64,000 nucleotides of DNA from Anastrepha obliqua (Eukaryota; Arthropoda; Insecta; Diptera; Tephritidae). The notes below the pieces were generated by a model. It searched no databases and was not told the DNA's origin. It saw only the letters and a list, made by a program, of their open reading frames with translations. The DNA lies in assembly GCF_027943255.1 (NCBI RefSeq), contig NC_072893.1, positions 57,568,001 through 57,632,000 on the forward strand, in the 5' to 3' direction. The position numbers were made by a program, and so were the translations under genes. Below, piece after piece: positions 11,160-22,799 of this stretch (within the stretch, counting starts at the first letter, position 1; each line of letters opens with the position of its first letter).

Positions 11160-11940
11160 CTAAAAACCTTCCCCTAGTGGATCCCTATAATATGAAAAAA
11201 GAACGAATAAAATTGGCCTCGTATCGGCCCAAAAAAATGCGTACAAACGAACATCATTTCATTTTTATATATATAGATAATGGAAGAGAACAAAATCAGT
11301 TCGATGGTACTTTGGGAGAACGTGTGGTTAAAAGCTTAGTAAGTACAATTAGAGAACGTGATGGGACGGTATTTTTCGATAGATTTTTTACTTCTATGAG
11401 TCCACTTGAGTCTCTAGAGTTCCCAGCTTTAGGAACATGCATGCGAAACAGAAAAAATCTACCAGTATTAGATGAGAAGAAAAATTCAGGGTCAGCACAT
11501 CTGGTCTTCTTTGCGTTAAGTGGCAAGATACAAAGGAAGTTTACCGTCTACTAATGTTTTCCGCAGTAAATTCCTGGATAACTTACTGCGACCTTAGAAG
11601 AGAAAAACTTCCTTCCATCAAATTTCTAATAGCATTAACTGAGTCATTAATAGCAGAAGGTATGAAAACTGCAGCTGTCCGCAGATCCCAATCATCAGGT
11701 CGTTTATCTAAACGTCAGAGACAGCTGGGAAACGTGTCTTTGCATTTGCCGGGGCCAATTCAAACTCGCAGACGTTGCTCCAAATGTGCGCTAGAAAAAA
11801 AGAAAACCAGAACAAAACAAATTTGTCAGCAATGTAATATACTACTTTGCATGAATTGCTTTGCCACTTATCATACTGAAAATCAGCAGATTCCGTACAT
11901 TTTTTATGAAGCTAGGATACTTTACGTTTATTTCGAATAA
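11160..11940 (+). pseudogene. piggyBac-type transposase relic with C-terminal cysteine-rich domain
   Basis: The first part (to about 11510) reads FDGTLGERVVKSLVS, then VFFDRFFTSMSPLESLEF and GTCMRNRKNLPV. This is the piggyBac core around the second catalytic Asp (family Y/F-D-N-F-F-T-S). A frameshift near 11515 leads to KWQDTKEVYRLL, then directly to VNSWITYCDLRREKLPSI. The segment that should carry the third catalytic Asp is missing. The end (11780-11880) is a cysteine-rich domain, RRRCSKCALEKKKTRTK plus ICQQCNILLCMNCFATYH, which binds transposon ends in this family. The N-terminal half is absent and no TTAA-flanked ends were located. It is a dead copy, clearly of this family. Confidence 0.85.
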
Positions 11941-13341
11941 AAATCTGCTTGAATAAGAATACTATTTTTGTATAACTTGAATTTTTCACCATTAAATGAT
12001 ATAAAAATTTAATTCTTTACTTATTTTTACTACTTGTCGATAGAGGACTGATGGTATACATGCAATACCACTCACAAGTACTGATGGTACAATCACTAGT
12101 TTACGGTTTTCGTCAGTTTGCCACGAAGAGCTTGAGAGTCCCTTCCAGGGAACGGGTAATCCAAAAAAATGTTTAGTAGTAGGCTTTCAAAGAAGAAAAT
12201 ATAACAACCCGGCTCAATTAAATAAATTATTTCAATATTTAATTTTAACTTTTTTTCAAAAATTCGCTATATATTCCTGACTCCTATAATTTTATAATTA
12301 GCAATTAAATATGGCAATGAACACAATGCATGCGTATATGCGTAGTTATTTACACACATAATCCGACATATAATACCATCTATTCATATATCTTTTTCTA
12401 AAATAAATAAAATTACCCTCCTATGAACCAACTGTAATTAATCATTGGTATTAAAGATTTGCAGACAAGATTATTTACTTATTATTTTCCATTATTTTTC
12501 GCATATTTGTTTATACGCACATTGACCTACTTTTATGTCTCCGCTACACCAAGCACCAAAAACCAAACACCAAAACGGAAAGCAAAGACTTTGTACAGCA
12601 CAAACATCCTCGTTGAGCTCAGCTATTTTGGCATTCATAATGTCCTTGCCACTAATTATCGCAACTGTTCGCACGCACTTGTGTTTGACTAGCAGCTTTG
12701 TACGCACATATACTTGCATTTATAAATAAAGAACACACAAATATATCTGCTGGGATGAACGGAGCGTAAAATGTGTTAGAGCAGCTGTTTACATAGATAA
12801 ATAAAAATATGTACATTTTAGGCACGTATATAAATAAATTCAAATGGAAACAGTTGCCTTGCAATTATAGTGCGAGACATACGCACAAAGGTATTCATAT
12901 ATTTTGATAAATATTTACTCATATTAGCTTATAATGGATGTAGCAACTTTTCCAAAAGCCCGCCTTGAATTCGAAAAATTTTCAAATCTATGAATTTATT
13001 ATTATTAGGTCATGATGCTCTGCGACCTCTAACGTGATCCCTTGTGCTTGACCGCGTGCCTATAATTGGAGGCTCTTAAGGAATTTAAGTATTTCTTCGA
13101 ACCTTTTTTGTCATATCTTCAATGGAATAGATGGATGGGCTCTTCATTTCATTAACGGGCTCTTCATTTCAGTGCAATGCTTATACTTTGTGCATTTGTC
13201 ATTTAAAAAAATTGAGAATAGGACTTTCACTGCCCCTCTTAAATAAAGGGTGGACCAGACAATGTTTTTTTAATCATTTTTTTTTTAATCATATCGGGGC
13301 GAAACACGAAAGCTCCAGAAAAAACCGATCGAATGAGATAC
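11941..13341. other. AT-rich non-coding interval
   Basis: I find no conserved coding frame. Scattered catatgtat/tacata words and AT-rich runs are the only features. The open frames at 12459-12864 overlap on both strands and show no family resemblance. Confidence 0.4.
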
Positions 13342-13343
13342 TA

Positions 13344-13889
13344 TAGGGTTTTTCAATAGGTGCGCTTCAACTTTTTTCCGATAGGGAGGGCGAACGACGC
13401 AATATTTTTTATTTTTCGCTTGTCATTTGTAAACTTCATTAGTATACATTTCATCATGGAACGCTACACACTTGAGCAACGATTGCAAATCGTGCAAATT
13501 TTTTATGAAAATAATCGTTCTGTTGCTGCTACTTTAAGAGCATTACGGCCGTTTTACGGTCCATTTAACAAGCCGTCCCGTTTTGGGGTTATGTGAAATC
13601 ATTGGTCTACAGTAACAAGCCGGCGACGATTTGTGAGCTCAGAACCAATATTGAACGCGAAATTGCTGGAATTTCGGCCCATTTATGCAAAAGAGTGGTC
13701 GAAATTTGGGTTCAACGATTGGACTTCGTAAAACGCGCACGCGGTGGTCATGCAAAAGAAATCGAATTTCATACTTAAATGTATATGTTCAAACTCGATA
13801 ATAAAAAAAAAATTAGTTAAAAAAGTCAAACCGTTTGTGTTTTATTCAAAAAAGTTCAAAAGTTGAAGCGCTCTTACTGAAAAACCCTA
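13344..13889 (+). mobile_element. Internally deleted DD41D-type mariner, ~545 bp
   Basis: Inverted ends tagggtttttcaataggtgc (left) and, complemented, tagggtttttcagtaagagc (right) are flanked by TA. The transposase start is present (13456: MERYTLEQRLQIVQIFYENN). The frame then jumps from LRPFYG to the C-terminus (YSNKPATICELRTNIEREIA, ending GGHAKEIEFHT). All three catalytic Asp are in the deleted part. It resembles the ends of the element at 15612-16503 but is a distinct subfamily. Confidence 0.87.
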
Positions 13890-14014
13890 TACAAAAACAT
13901 GAATTCGCCTCAACACCAGATGACAATACAAAATACGGCGAGACAAAAGTCGCCAGAAGATACGAGTTGCCAAATTTAGAAATTAATATATAATATTTAT
14001 TAAGCACATTTATA

Positions 14015-14769
14015 AAGTGTGGTTAAATTTCAAGGGCCGATGTTGAATATAAACCACACCTAAAAGTCGAGTTTTTTCTGCATTTCATTTGACATTTTTC
14101 AATTTCAGATTAACTCAATTTGAACCATGGAAAAATACACAACCCAGCAATGCGTTAAAGTTATTCAGGCTTATTATGAAAACCGTGTGTGATTGCCGAA
14201 AAACCAATGCACCCACAAAGAGTGACTGTTTGGTGCGGTTTATGGGCCGGCGTCATCATTGGCAGTTACTGTGAATAGTGTTCGCTATCGTGAGATGATA
14301 AAAACTTTTTATGGCCCGAATAGGAAGATATGAATGTGGATGATATGTGGTTTCAACAGGACGGTGCCACTTGTCACTTTTGCGCGAAAAATTTGATGGA
14401 AGAATAATCTCACGTCCCGGCGATGTCAATTGGCCGCCAAGATCATGTGATTTGACACCGTTGGATTTCCTTCTTTGGGGTTATTTGAAAGAAAATGTGT
14501 ACGTCGATAAGCCAGCAACAATTCAATAGCTAAAGGATGAGATAATTCAGCACATTAACGGCATAGAACCTCAATTATGCCTCAGAGTCATCAAAAATTT
14601 TGACCATCGGATGGAGGTGTGCCGCCGAGGCGGCATTTGGCTGATATTTTATTTTATACGTAATTGAGCCACACCAGTATTATCATAATAAAGAGAAATG
14701 ACAAAAATTTCCTTAAAAAATTCTATTTTATGCAAAATCAATACCGGGCCTTAAAACTTAACCACATTT
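14015..14769 (+). mobile_element. Internally deleted DD41D-type mariner, ~755 bp
   Basis: Left end aagtgtggttaaatttcaag and complemented right end aaatgtggttaagttttaag are flanked by TA. The N-terminus starts at 14127 (MEKYTTQQCVKVIQAYYENR). It then jumps to HPQRVTVWCGLWAGVIIGS, continues to FQQDGATCHF, and the C-terminal half ends near 14660. Frameshifts, a stop in PATIQ*, and DFLLWG preceded by CDLTPL confirm decay. It shares ends and C-terminus with 4076-4454, which lost more of the gene. Confidence 0.85.
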
Positions 14770-15017
14770 TACAAGCAGAGGTGCACGCGCATAGGGTATT
14801 CAGTCGTAATTTAAGTCAAGTTGTGTTGCCATTAATTAGTGACTTTTATTTAATAATCCACCGATCGAACTCAGAATAATTGGAATATGAATAATTAAAA
14901 GACGTTTCATTTAGCTAAAACCGTAATAATTTCGTAACAATTATTATTTTGACAGTGGCAGCTCCTTTTCACTGGAAATTTTGATAGAAAGTTAATATCA
15001 TATCTCCACAGAACGAA

Positions 15018-15595
15018 ATGAATCGCTTTACGCTTAAACAGCCTGGGGAAATATTGAAAACTTATTTGCAAAGTCAAAGTTGCATAACCCAAGCAGAACA
15101 GTCATTGAAAAGAAGTCAAACCCCTCTCTTTTGACGAAGCGAATTTTCATCTCGGCGTGTACGTTAACAAGCGAAACTGCCACAATGTCGCAAACCCTAA
15201 ACGGGATGGTGAAGAAGCCAATGCATCGTTGGCCCACACTTCTTTGAAAATGCTCCTGCTTATTACACTCAACGGAGAGTGCAACGGAAGCATGGTAAAC
15301 GATTTTTGAGGCCGGAAATTGAAGACTTGGGCTAGGATGATCTACAACAGAATGACGCCCCATGCCACACTGCTTATGTCACAATCGATCTTCTGGGGGC
15401 CAAGTTTGATAATCGTATTATCAGCTGACTCGGCAATGTGAATTAGCCATCTCGGTGATGCGATTTGACGCCGGTCGATTCGTTTTGTGCGGTCGATACA
15501 TTAACGATTCAGGGCCTTAAGGTGGATATCGAAGAAGCCAATCTAGAAGCTGAACCAGAAACTACCACCAAGGTCTTAAAAAACTGAGCTAACAG
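15018..15595 (+). pseudogene. DD41D-type mariner transposase relic without clear ends
   Basis: The degraded frame begins MNRFTLKQPGEILKTYLQSQ. It later shows FDEANFHLGVYVNKRNC, which corresponds to SDEAHFHVSGYVNKQN. Further on are QQNDAPCHTAYVTIDLLGAK and LTPVDSFCAVDT-like remnants of the third Asp block. Many frameshifts and stops are present, and the middle is deleted. It is followed within 20 bp by the left end of the next mariner. Confidence 0.7.
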
Positions 15596-15611
15596 AATGA
15601 ATGAAATCATA

Positions 15612-16503
15612 AAGGGTTTTCCAATAGCAGGTGTTACTTTGAATAGCCCGCTATTTCGGAGATGTCACTTTTGAAGCTGTCATTTTTTGATATTTGACAA
15701 GTAGAAAATACGCCATTAATAAAAATGGAACGATACACGCTTAAACAACGCATTGGAACTATTAAAATTCACTACAAAAATAGTGAAGAGACGGTTTGTA
15801 TAACTCGAACATTTTTGGGTCATCGTCGAACCCCAATACAGAAATTGGTGAAAAAAATCGAGCTATTGGGACAAGTTAGTGATGTGAAGAATAAAACCCA
15901 TGCACGTCGCTCAAGAACAGCCGAAAATATTGCTGTTGAAGCCGAAAGTGTTGAAGAAAACCCAGGTTTGTCCATTCCTCGTCGTTCTTTGGAATTAGGT
16001 ATTCCACAAACGTCATTCCACCGTATTTTGCATAAAGATTTGAGTCTTAAGGCTTATAAAGTCCAGTTAACACAAGAACTCAAGCCGGCCGATCATCAAC
16101 AACTTCGTGTCTTGGCTGATAGGGTCGTTGAAATGCATGAAAATGTTCCGGAATTCCATCGAAAAATCATCTTGAGTGATGAGGTCCATTGGTGGCTTCG
16201 TCAACAAGCAATCTGGGGCTCAGAAAATCCAAGAGTTATTGTTGAAAACCCTCTCTATCCTCAACGTGTGACTGTGTGGTGCGGTTTATGGTCTGACGGT
16301 GTCATTGGTCCTTACTTTTTCGAAAATGAAGCTGGAGCAAGAGTTACGGTGAATGGATTGCGAGAGATGACTAGCGATTTGGCCAGAATTGGATGGTATT
16401 GATCTGGACAACGTTTATTTCCAACAAGACGGCGCTACGTGCCCCACAAGCAATTAAGCCATTGATCTTTTACCAAAATAACACCTCTTATTGGAAAACC
16501 CTT
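15612..16503 (+). mobile_element. DD41D-type mariner, 3' half of transposase deleted
   Basis: Inverted ends are aagggttttccaatagcagg (left) and, complemented, aagggttttccaataagagg (right). The open part at 15725-16402 encodes 225 residues: MERYTLKQRIGTIKIHYKN, HTH blocks, KIILSDEVHWWL with the first Asp (AH replaced by VH), and VTVWCGLWSDGVIGPYFFE. A frameshift near 16390 is followed by VYFQQDGAT with the second Asp, and then the end. The third Asp block and C-terminus are gone. A second copy of the same subfamily starts at 42418. Confidence 0.87.
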
Positions 16504-17865
16504 ATAATAACGTATAAATAATGGAAATATTTATTCTTTCGAACAAACCAATAATCTAATGAAAGGGATGATTTTTTTCAACTAAACTTTGTACCTAAAA
16601 AAATTGTATTTATTTATTCTTATTTATAAAATTTATGAAGCCTTACATAATAAGGAAAATTATAGAAAAAGGGCAAAAAGTGCTCCGATTATAAAAGTTA
16701 TCGCATGTATTTTCAGAGAGTATACACCTCGCGTTCATTTTCGATCCAGTTTCGGCTACGTCTACTTTGAAATACGGCAAGTTGTACTTTGTTGCCTTCT
16801 GTCGCCAACGAAACTCTATTAGAAACAGTTTACAATATATTCCTTTTCAGGAAGAGGCTGTTTGTTTGCACATTGCCTTGCAAGCTAATCTGACTTACAG
16901 CTTTTTCCTTCTGCTGAAGTTATGTGTGTGTAGAGCACCCAAGCACCAGAACATCCCATTTCTATGTAAAATCTGTCGCTGAGCCCGACAGCACACATTT
17001 TTTTTCTATGATATAATTTTGGAGATATCGCCAAATAATGATTTTACTTTAAAGAAAAAAGTTAGATAATATTAATTTCTCATATCTAGAGAATCCGTTA
17101 ACTGCTCAAAATAAATGATATATCGAATTAAAGACAATTAAATTTCCAATCATTTCTAACTCTACTTCTATCGTCATTACAATCAACCATTTTTAGGATA
17201 TTTACAAGTTTTTAAGATATAAAAAACCTTCATTTGTGTTGCAAACTATTCTGACGCGGTATTACTATTATTATTATTAATTTAATATTCTAAATATGCA
17301 GTATTTCTTGCAGACTATGAAAGACAAATTAATGTTAAACAATTCAAACAAAAATAAATTCAACTTAGATATCATTTTAATGAAGAAAATATAAAATTTA
17401 TTATAATTTACAGAGAAAGAATATTAGAGAATACTTAAAAGAAGCAGAAAAATCTAGGCTAATATGATTTGAAAGCTTATTAAATTCTCTCAAAGTTGTA
17501 GAAATCGGAGCATTGGAAGCACAATTAGTTCTTATCATGGCTAACCAAAAAATATCATGATTTCGTAAGCTTCGCTGAGAAATATTGAAATAACTTTTCT
17601 CGATTAGCGATTGGGAGTCAAACGCCCTACTTATTAAATCCAAAACGAAAGTAAGCGAAGGAATAGACCTTCTAATATTTAGTGTTTTTAGATTAATGAG
17701 CAAGCACCGACTTTGATAGGATGGAATTGAATCAGTGAAATGCAAAGAATACAAAGCATAACAGACAAAGACTTTCTGGGCATGTTCAAGCCTGCTAATA
17801 TGCGCACTGCCACTACGAGAACTCCGAACTGGCAGTACTTCACAAAGGCGATATCAGCGATCCAT
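16504..17865. other. AT-rich non-coding interval
   Basis: No conserved frame is recognised. Open frames at 16589-16982 and 17401-17754 have biased, random-looking composition. An ATT microsatellite-like run (tattattattatt) lies near 17266-17280. Confidence 0.4.
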
Positions 17866-17867
17866 TC

Positions 17868-18740
17868 ACTACCAACGCAAGCGTAAGGCAAGGTTGTCCC
17901 CTGTCGCCCCTTCTCTTCGCCATCGTTCTTAATGACATCATGAGCCAACTGACCCAGCACAAAAAAGGCATCGTATGGAGTTTCATCAGACATCTTGAGG
18001 ACCTGGACTTCGCCGATGACATCTGCCTCCTCTCTCACAAACTCTCTGACGTGCAAGCGAAGGCGGGCAAACTAGTCGCGCTGGCACGCACTGTCGGACT
18101 GGAGGTCAACATCGCCAAGACCAAGGCTATGAGAGTTAATCACAATAATGCAAGGCAGATATTGGTTGACGGATGCCCGGGCGGAATTCGTCGAAAGCTT
18201 CTGCTACCTCGGCTGCATCATCATGGCAGATGGTAGCGTAAATTATCAACTGCAGGCTAAGCAAAGCCGACATTCGGGCGAATGCATACAGTATGGGAGA
18301 GTTCGCAAATCTCCAGGCGCACTAAGCTAGAAATATTCGTCTCATGCGTGAAGTCCGTCTTATTGTACGGAAGCGAAACGTGGCTGGTCTCTAACACCAT
18401 CCCACAGAGGCTACAATCGTTCATCAACAAATGCCTCCGCATCATCTGCAAAATATTTTGGCCAAACCCCATCAGCACTGTGGAGATTAACGAACGGGGA
18501 ATCCATGCTTAGGCAAATCAAATGCAGAAAGTGAGAATGGATAAGTCACACATTGAAAAAACCTTCAGATAGTATCACGAGAATGGCACTGGACAGGAAC
18601 CCACAAGGGAGCAGAGGTCACAGTCGACCAAAAAACACTTGGAGAAGGTCGATGCTGCGCGAACTAGCAGATGCCGACATCTCATGGGTCGGTGAAAAAA
18701 CAACAGCACAGAACAGTGTATGCTTCCGAAAGGAGTAAAT
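17868..18740 (+). pseudogene. Non-LTR reverse transcriptase fragment (LEDLDFADD type)
   Basis: The frame reads VRQGCPLSPLLFAIVLNDIM, then LEDLDFADDICLLSH, the catalytic motif with both Asp intact. Next come VGLEVNIAKTKAMRVN, FCYLGCIIMADGS after a frameshift, RTKLEIFVSCVKSVLLYGSE and QSFINKCLRIICKIFWPN. The C-terminal part (to about 18738) matches RNPQGSRGHSRPKNTWRRS. The block order fits the palm and thumb of a LINE, and I do not assign the clade. Two or more frameshifts and loss of the 5' half make it inactive. Confidence 0.8.
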
Positions 18741-19051
18741 AATTTAACTTGAATTGGATAATGTAGAAACACAAATGCGATAGAAAGTTTATAAATATAA
18801 GTTCGCCGGGCTAAAATTTTACAATTTTTATCCTTTTTAGTGAACCGTTCGCCCGATTTCAATCACGGACGATACTCTGTAGGAATTATTTAAATCACCA
18901 GCATACAAAATAAAAAATGCGTTATTAAAATCACTGAAATTGTCATTACCAAAAATTATAAAAAAGTAGGGGGCTCAGTATACTGCCCTTTAGTACACCA
19001 AAGGGCGTAATAAAAGAAATAAATAACGCACCGTATGACGTATTTATTATA

Positions 19052-19986
19052 CCTTCTGCTAATATATGAAGGAGACGGTATCAATAAAACGGTCCGCGGA
19101 TGACATATGGAAAAAATAAATTTTTTTGTTTTTTGGTAGGACTGTTATAAGCTTACATGGCAAATTTCAGCGTGATATGTCACATAGTTTGTTTTCTGTG
19201 CTACTGTAAACAAGTCAAGCTCGAGTGTGTTCTTCGAATTTAACGATGGAAATTCAAGTTGAACAAAGAATTTGTATGAAATTTTGTTATTCCAATAAAA
19301 TTTCGGCTTCAGACGCCTTAAAAATGTTGCAGACAACCTATGGGGACTCTGCTCTATCGCGTGCATGTGTTTTCCAGTGGTACAAATCGTTCAAAGAGGG
19401 CCGTACATCGTTTGAAAACTTTCCTCATGAACGTCGTCCAGCAACATCAGTAAACGACGAAAACATCGGAAAAGTAAAGGAATTTGTGCTTGAAAATCAC
19501 ACAAATCGCAAAATCGGTTAACGCTGAATATTATTTAAACGTTTTAAAGCGTTTGCGCGAGAACATTCGTCTTAAAAGGAAGGAATTGTGGGACAACAAG
19601 TCATGGTTCTTGCATCACGATAATGCACCAGCTCACACATCACGTCTTGTTCGCGATTATTGGAACAAAAATAATATTAATATCGTTCCGCAAGCACCGT
19701 ATTCGCCTGATATGGCTCCATGTGACTTTTTCCTGTTTCCCAAGCTCAAGTTGCCGCTCCGTGGAAAACACTTTGAGACAATTGAAGTCATAAAAGAGAA
19801 TTCGAAGAACACACTCGAGCTTGACTTGTTTACAGTAGCACAGAAAACAAACTATGTGACATATCACGCTGAAATTTGCCATGTAAGCTTATAACAGTCC
19901 TACCAAAAAACAAAAAATTTTTTTTTGCCATATGTCATCCGCGGACCGTTTTATTGATACCGTCTCCTTCGTATTTGAGCAGAAGG
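19052..19986 (+). mobile_element. DD34D mariner with unusually long (~190 bp) inverted ends
   Basis: TA (19050-19051 and 19987-19988) flanks a 935-bp unit. Its first ~190 bp (19052-19240) recur as a near-identical inverted copy at 19798-19986. Both arms include aaggagacggtatcaataaa, acggtccgcggatgacatat and ctgttataagcttacatggc. Inside, 19246-19515 encodes the mariner N-terminus (VEQRICMKFCYSNKISASDA), then there is a deletion. 19520-19800 encodes FLHHDNAPAHTSR and PYSPDMAPCDFFLFPKLKLP, with Asp spacing 34. The coding region stops at IKEN where the right arm begins, so the normal last ~50 residues (compare 7303-7674) are missing. It is non-autonomous. Confidence 0.88.
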
Positions 19987-20306
19987 TATATATATATAAT
20001 TGGCGCGTACACCCTTTTTGGGTGTTTGGCCGAGCTCCTCCTCCTATTGGTGGTGTGCGTCTTTATGTTGTTCCACAAATAGAGGGACCTACAGTTTCAA
20101 GCCGACTCCGAACGGCAGATATTTTTATAAGGAGCTTTTTCATGGCAGAAACACACTCGGAGGTTTGCCATTGCCTGCCGAGGGGCGACCGCTATTAGAA
20201 AAATGTTTTTATTAATTTTGTTTTCACCGAGATTCGAGCCAACATTCTCTCTGTGAATTCCGAATGGTAATCACGCACCTACCCATTCGGCTACGGCGGT
20301 CGCCTA
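19987..20306 (-). mobile_element. tRNA-derived SINE, copy 2, full head
   Basis: Minus strand: the head has A-box TAGCCGAATGGG and a B-box-like ggctcgaatc, then the same body as copies 1 and 3, ending at a (TA)n tail. The 15-bp word atgacgtatttatta lies just right of the head (20307-20321). It also lies left of the neighbouring mariner (19035-19049). So this is the SINE's target duplication, and the mariner later jumped into the TA-rich tail. This copy keeps the longest 5' head (gcgaccgccg before the A box). Confidence 0.85.
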
Positions 20307-20599
20307 ATGACGTATTTATTAACTGATTTTAATTTTGCAATCGAGAGAATTGTGAATATCACATCGAAATAATCCCAAATTATCGAATCATTAAATCAGA
20401 CGAAAAAACCAAAAACACTATGTATTACCCAACTATATTAGAGGATTTTGGCAAGCCGCCCACCCTTATCAAAATCCTGGCTTTTCTCTTGCTCTCCAGT
20501 ACTGAAAGACACCAAATAATCGGTTGAAGATTGATTAACCAATAGATGTTTTAATGATGCTTTATTGGTCCGATAACCACTTAAGCGATTTTGACTGAG

Positions 20600-21290
20600 T
20601 TTAATAAAGCGCGTCAGTCATTCCTTACTCGTGCTAACCGATGCCAGTTGGACACACCAACAGAAGCCGAAGTATTCTCCATCTGAACTTTCCAACTCAA
20701 TTCAGACCTTCTTCTTCCTCTGTTACCACCTGCAAGTACGCATCGAATACTTTCAGAGTTGGAGCATTTGTGCGAAAGGCATGACCTAACTAGCGGAGCA
20801 GTAGTCTCTAATCGCTGCACTGTGCCTATACGAGTATAAATGTCGCCGTACAGCTCAATGTTACTCGGTTTGGGAGGTTGATGGAGCAGGTGATACTTGC
20901 TCAACGCCATTTTAGGCAGCCGCATTAGTTTATTGAATTAGGTACCTAGGCTTACAGGAAGCACCTTCTTGCGCTATTGAAACAGAATTCAAAGCCATGA
21001 AAGTGATTGTTTGCATCAGCTTTCCTTTCATGAGTATTTTTGAGATCTTGGCGTGAATATCTTGCCGATAGCTGCATTTCCTGGTCTGAAGCCACACTGA
21101 TAAAAATCAATCTGGTGGTTGATGGTGGTTTGCAGATTTTCGCTCAATGCGCTCGGTAGGACTTGCATGTTCAGAAAACTTAATCTACGATAGTTGGCGC
21201 AGTTTACAGAACCATCATTTTTATAGATTAAGTCTATCAGGGCACACTTAAAGCGCATTAGGCAGGCATGCATGCACTTTAACAACACCT
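20600..21290 (-). pseudogene. RTE-clade LINE fragment, minus strand
   Basis: 21288-21030 on the minus strand reads IDLIYKNDGSVNCANYRRLS and continues to YQCGFRPGNAAIGKIFT, the RT finger blocks (family IYKKGD..CxNYRGISLLN and YQCGFRPxxST). 20925-20614 reads NIELYGDIYTRIGTVQRLET, and then a C-terminus ending SVGVSNWHRLARVRND, comparable to 5560-5760. The central palm with the catalytic YADD is deleted. Stops and frameshifts occur. It belongs to the same broad family as 4880-5775, in the opposite orientation. Confidence 0.75.
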
Positions 21291-21299
21291 CGCCATGAT

Positions 21300-22795
21300 C
21301 CTCTTTAAAAAAAAGTAATTTAACACACTTGGGAACATAGGGTTGAAATAAGGGTAAATAAAATTAATTATAACTAAGCGTTCATTTATGTAATTCGTAT
21401 TTGTTTACTCGTAGTAATTTATACACAGCACTTTCCAAAAATGTGTAACCCTAAAAAATACTCAAGTTGTCTAGCACCTTGTAAATAAATTCACAAAAAA
21501 GCAAAGAATCGCATTATCTAAAACAATATCGCACAAAAGTTCTAAACCACTCACTTAAGAAGTAAATAAGCGCACTGTGCCCATTCATGACACCATTTCT
21601 TTACGTACATGAAACCACTTCACACACTCAATTTCCTGCAACCCCTCAGGCTACACATCAACGACTACTTAAACAAAATTGTATATTATGAACTTTGATC
21701 GCAGGTGAAAAGGTGGAATCGCACTAGAAAGTTATTTTGAAGCCAAGCGAAATATGTGACTTGTCTTCAGGTATGAAATTTGCTTTTGCACCTAAAAGCT
21801 GCTTAAAACCACGTGCATGCGATGGCTTATCCGAGCCAACGCGATGGGCGAACAACGAAAGCACCCTGCTGACTTAAAAGGCAATAGGGGCATGGCAAGG
21901 ACACGCGACAAATAATAGTAGATGGCAAAATAAGAACATTTCGGAGGAAGCTGATAAACCAAAGCGACATAGCTCCCAGGCTCGCTGGTAGTCAACGGAA
22001 CTTTTTGTTTTGTGAATGTGAGTATGCGGGTGATTTCGCGATTGCCTGCAGATACCCTTAGCTCTCGTGTTGGGCTTTATTTCGGTGAATGTTTGTGCTT
22101 GCTTGGTTTGTCTATTTATGTCATTTAACCTGACTAAAACGCTCTGCAGTCAAGATAGTGAGTACTGTGCTGTGCTGTGCTGTGTATTAAATTATCAAGA
22201 TTAACCTAAATCATGTGCGAATACAGGAAAATTGTTGAAGAATCGTTAGCTGTAGGTGAGAAATGCAAATAAATGAAAAGACGTGATAAGTGAGCGCGAA
22301 GAATGTGTCACTTGATTCGGATGAACGCAACAACATACTTGCACACATGACACTCGACGAGAAGGGTGGCAGAAACACCTACGCGAAAAAAGCCAAGTAA
22401 TAGCTCTTGGTGCATACATACATATATTTGCTTGTGTATGCGCACTAAGATTAGAGCTTATGATAAATTAAGTCAGATATTAAATATTTTATGAATTTCC
22501 CTTGACAATTCGAAAACATTGAAAAGAAAAAATTAATCACATAATTCTGTAAGTATTAAATATTAATGAAAATATGTAAACTTTAGGTGCGGAATGGCTG
22601 GAATACAGAAATGAAATACCGAAAGGACTAGGAAGATGTCGCAGGATGTAAAAGAGCTGTCGCCAATTAGACCAATGACCAAGAAAGAGAATTGTGTGAA
22701 TTTTTTAATGACAGGGAATTTGTATGTAAAGCTCGAAATCAAGTAAAGGTTCCGCTTGCTGAGTCTTATATTTTGTAAAGATGGCAATTTTCTAG
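21300..22795. other. Non-coding interval
   Basis: No conserved frame, RNA gene or terminal repeats are recognised. A short tgctgtgctgtgctgtg run lies near 22170-22186 and catacatacatatat words near 22413-22427. Confidence 0.4.
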
Positions 22796-22799
22796 TGAC

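Noticed and set aside
20000..20215. 71-codon frame as a small protein gene
   Set aside because: It lies in the reverse strand of the SINE body; similar frames occur in the other SINE copies at 6203-6400 and 63540-63770, so they are by-products of the repeat.
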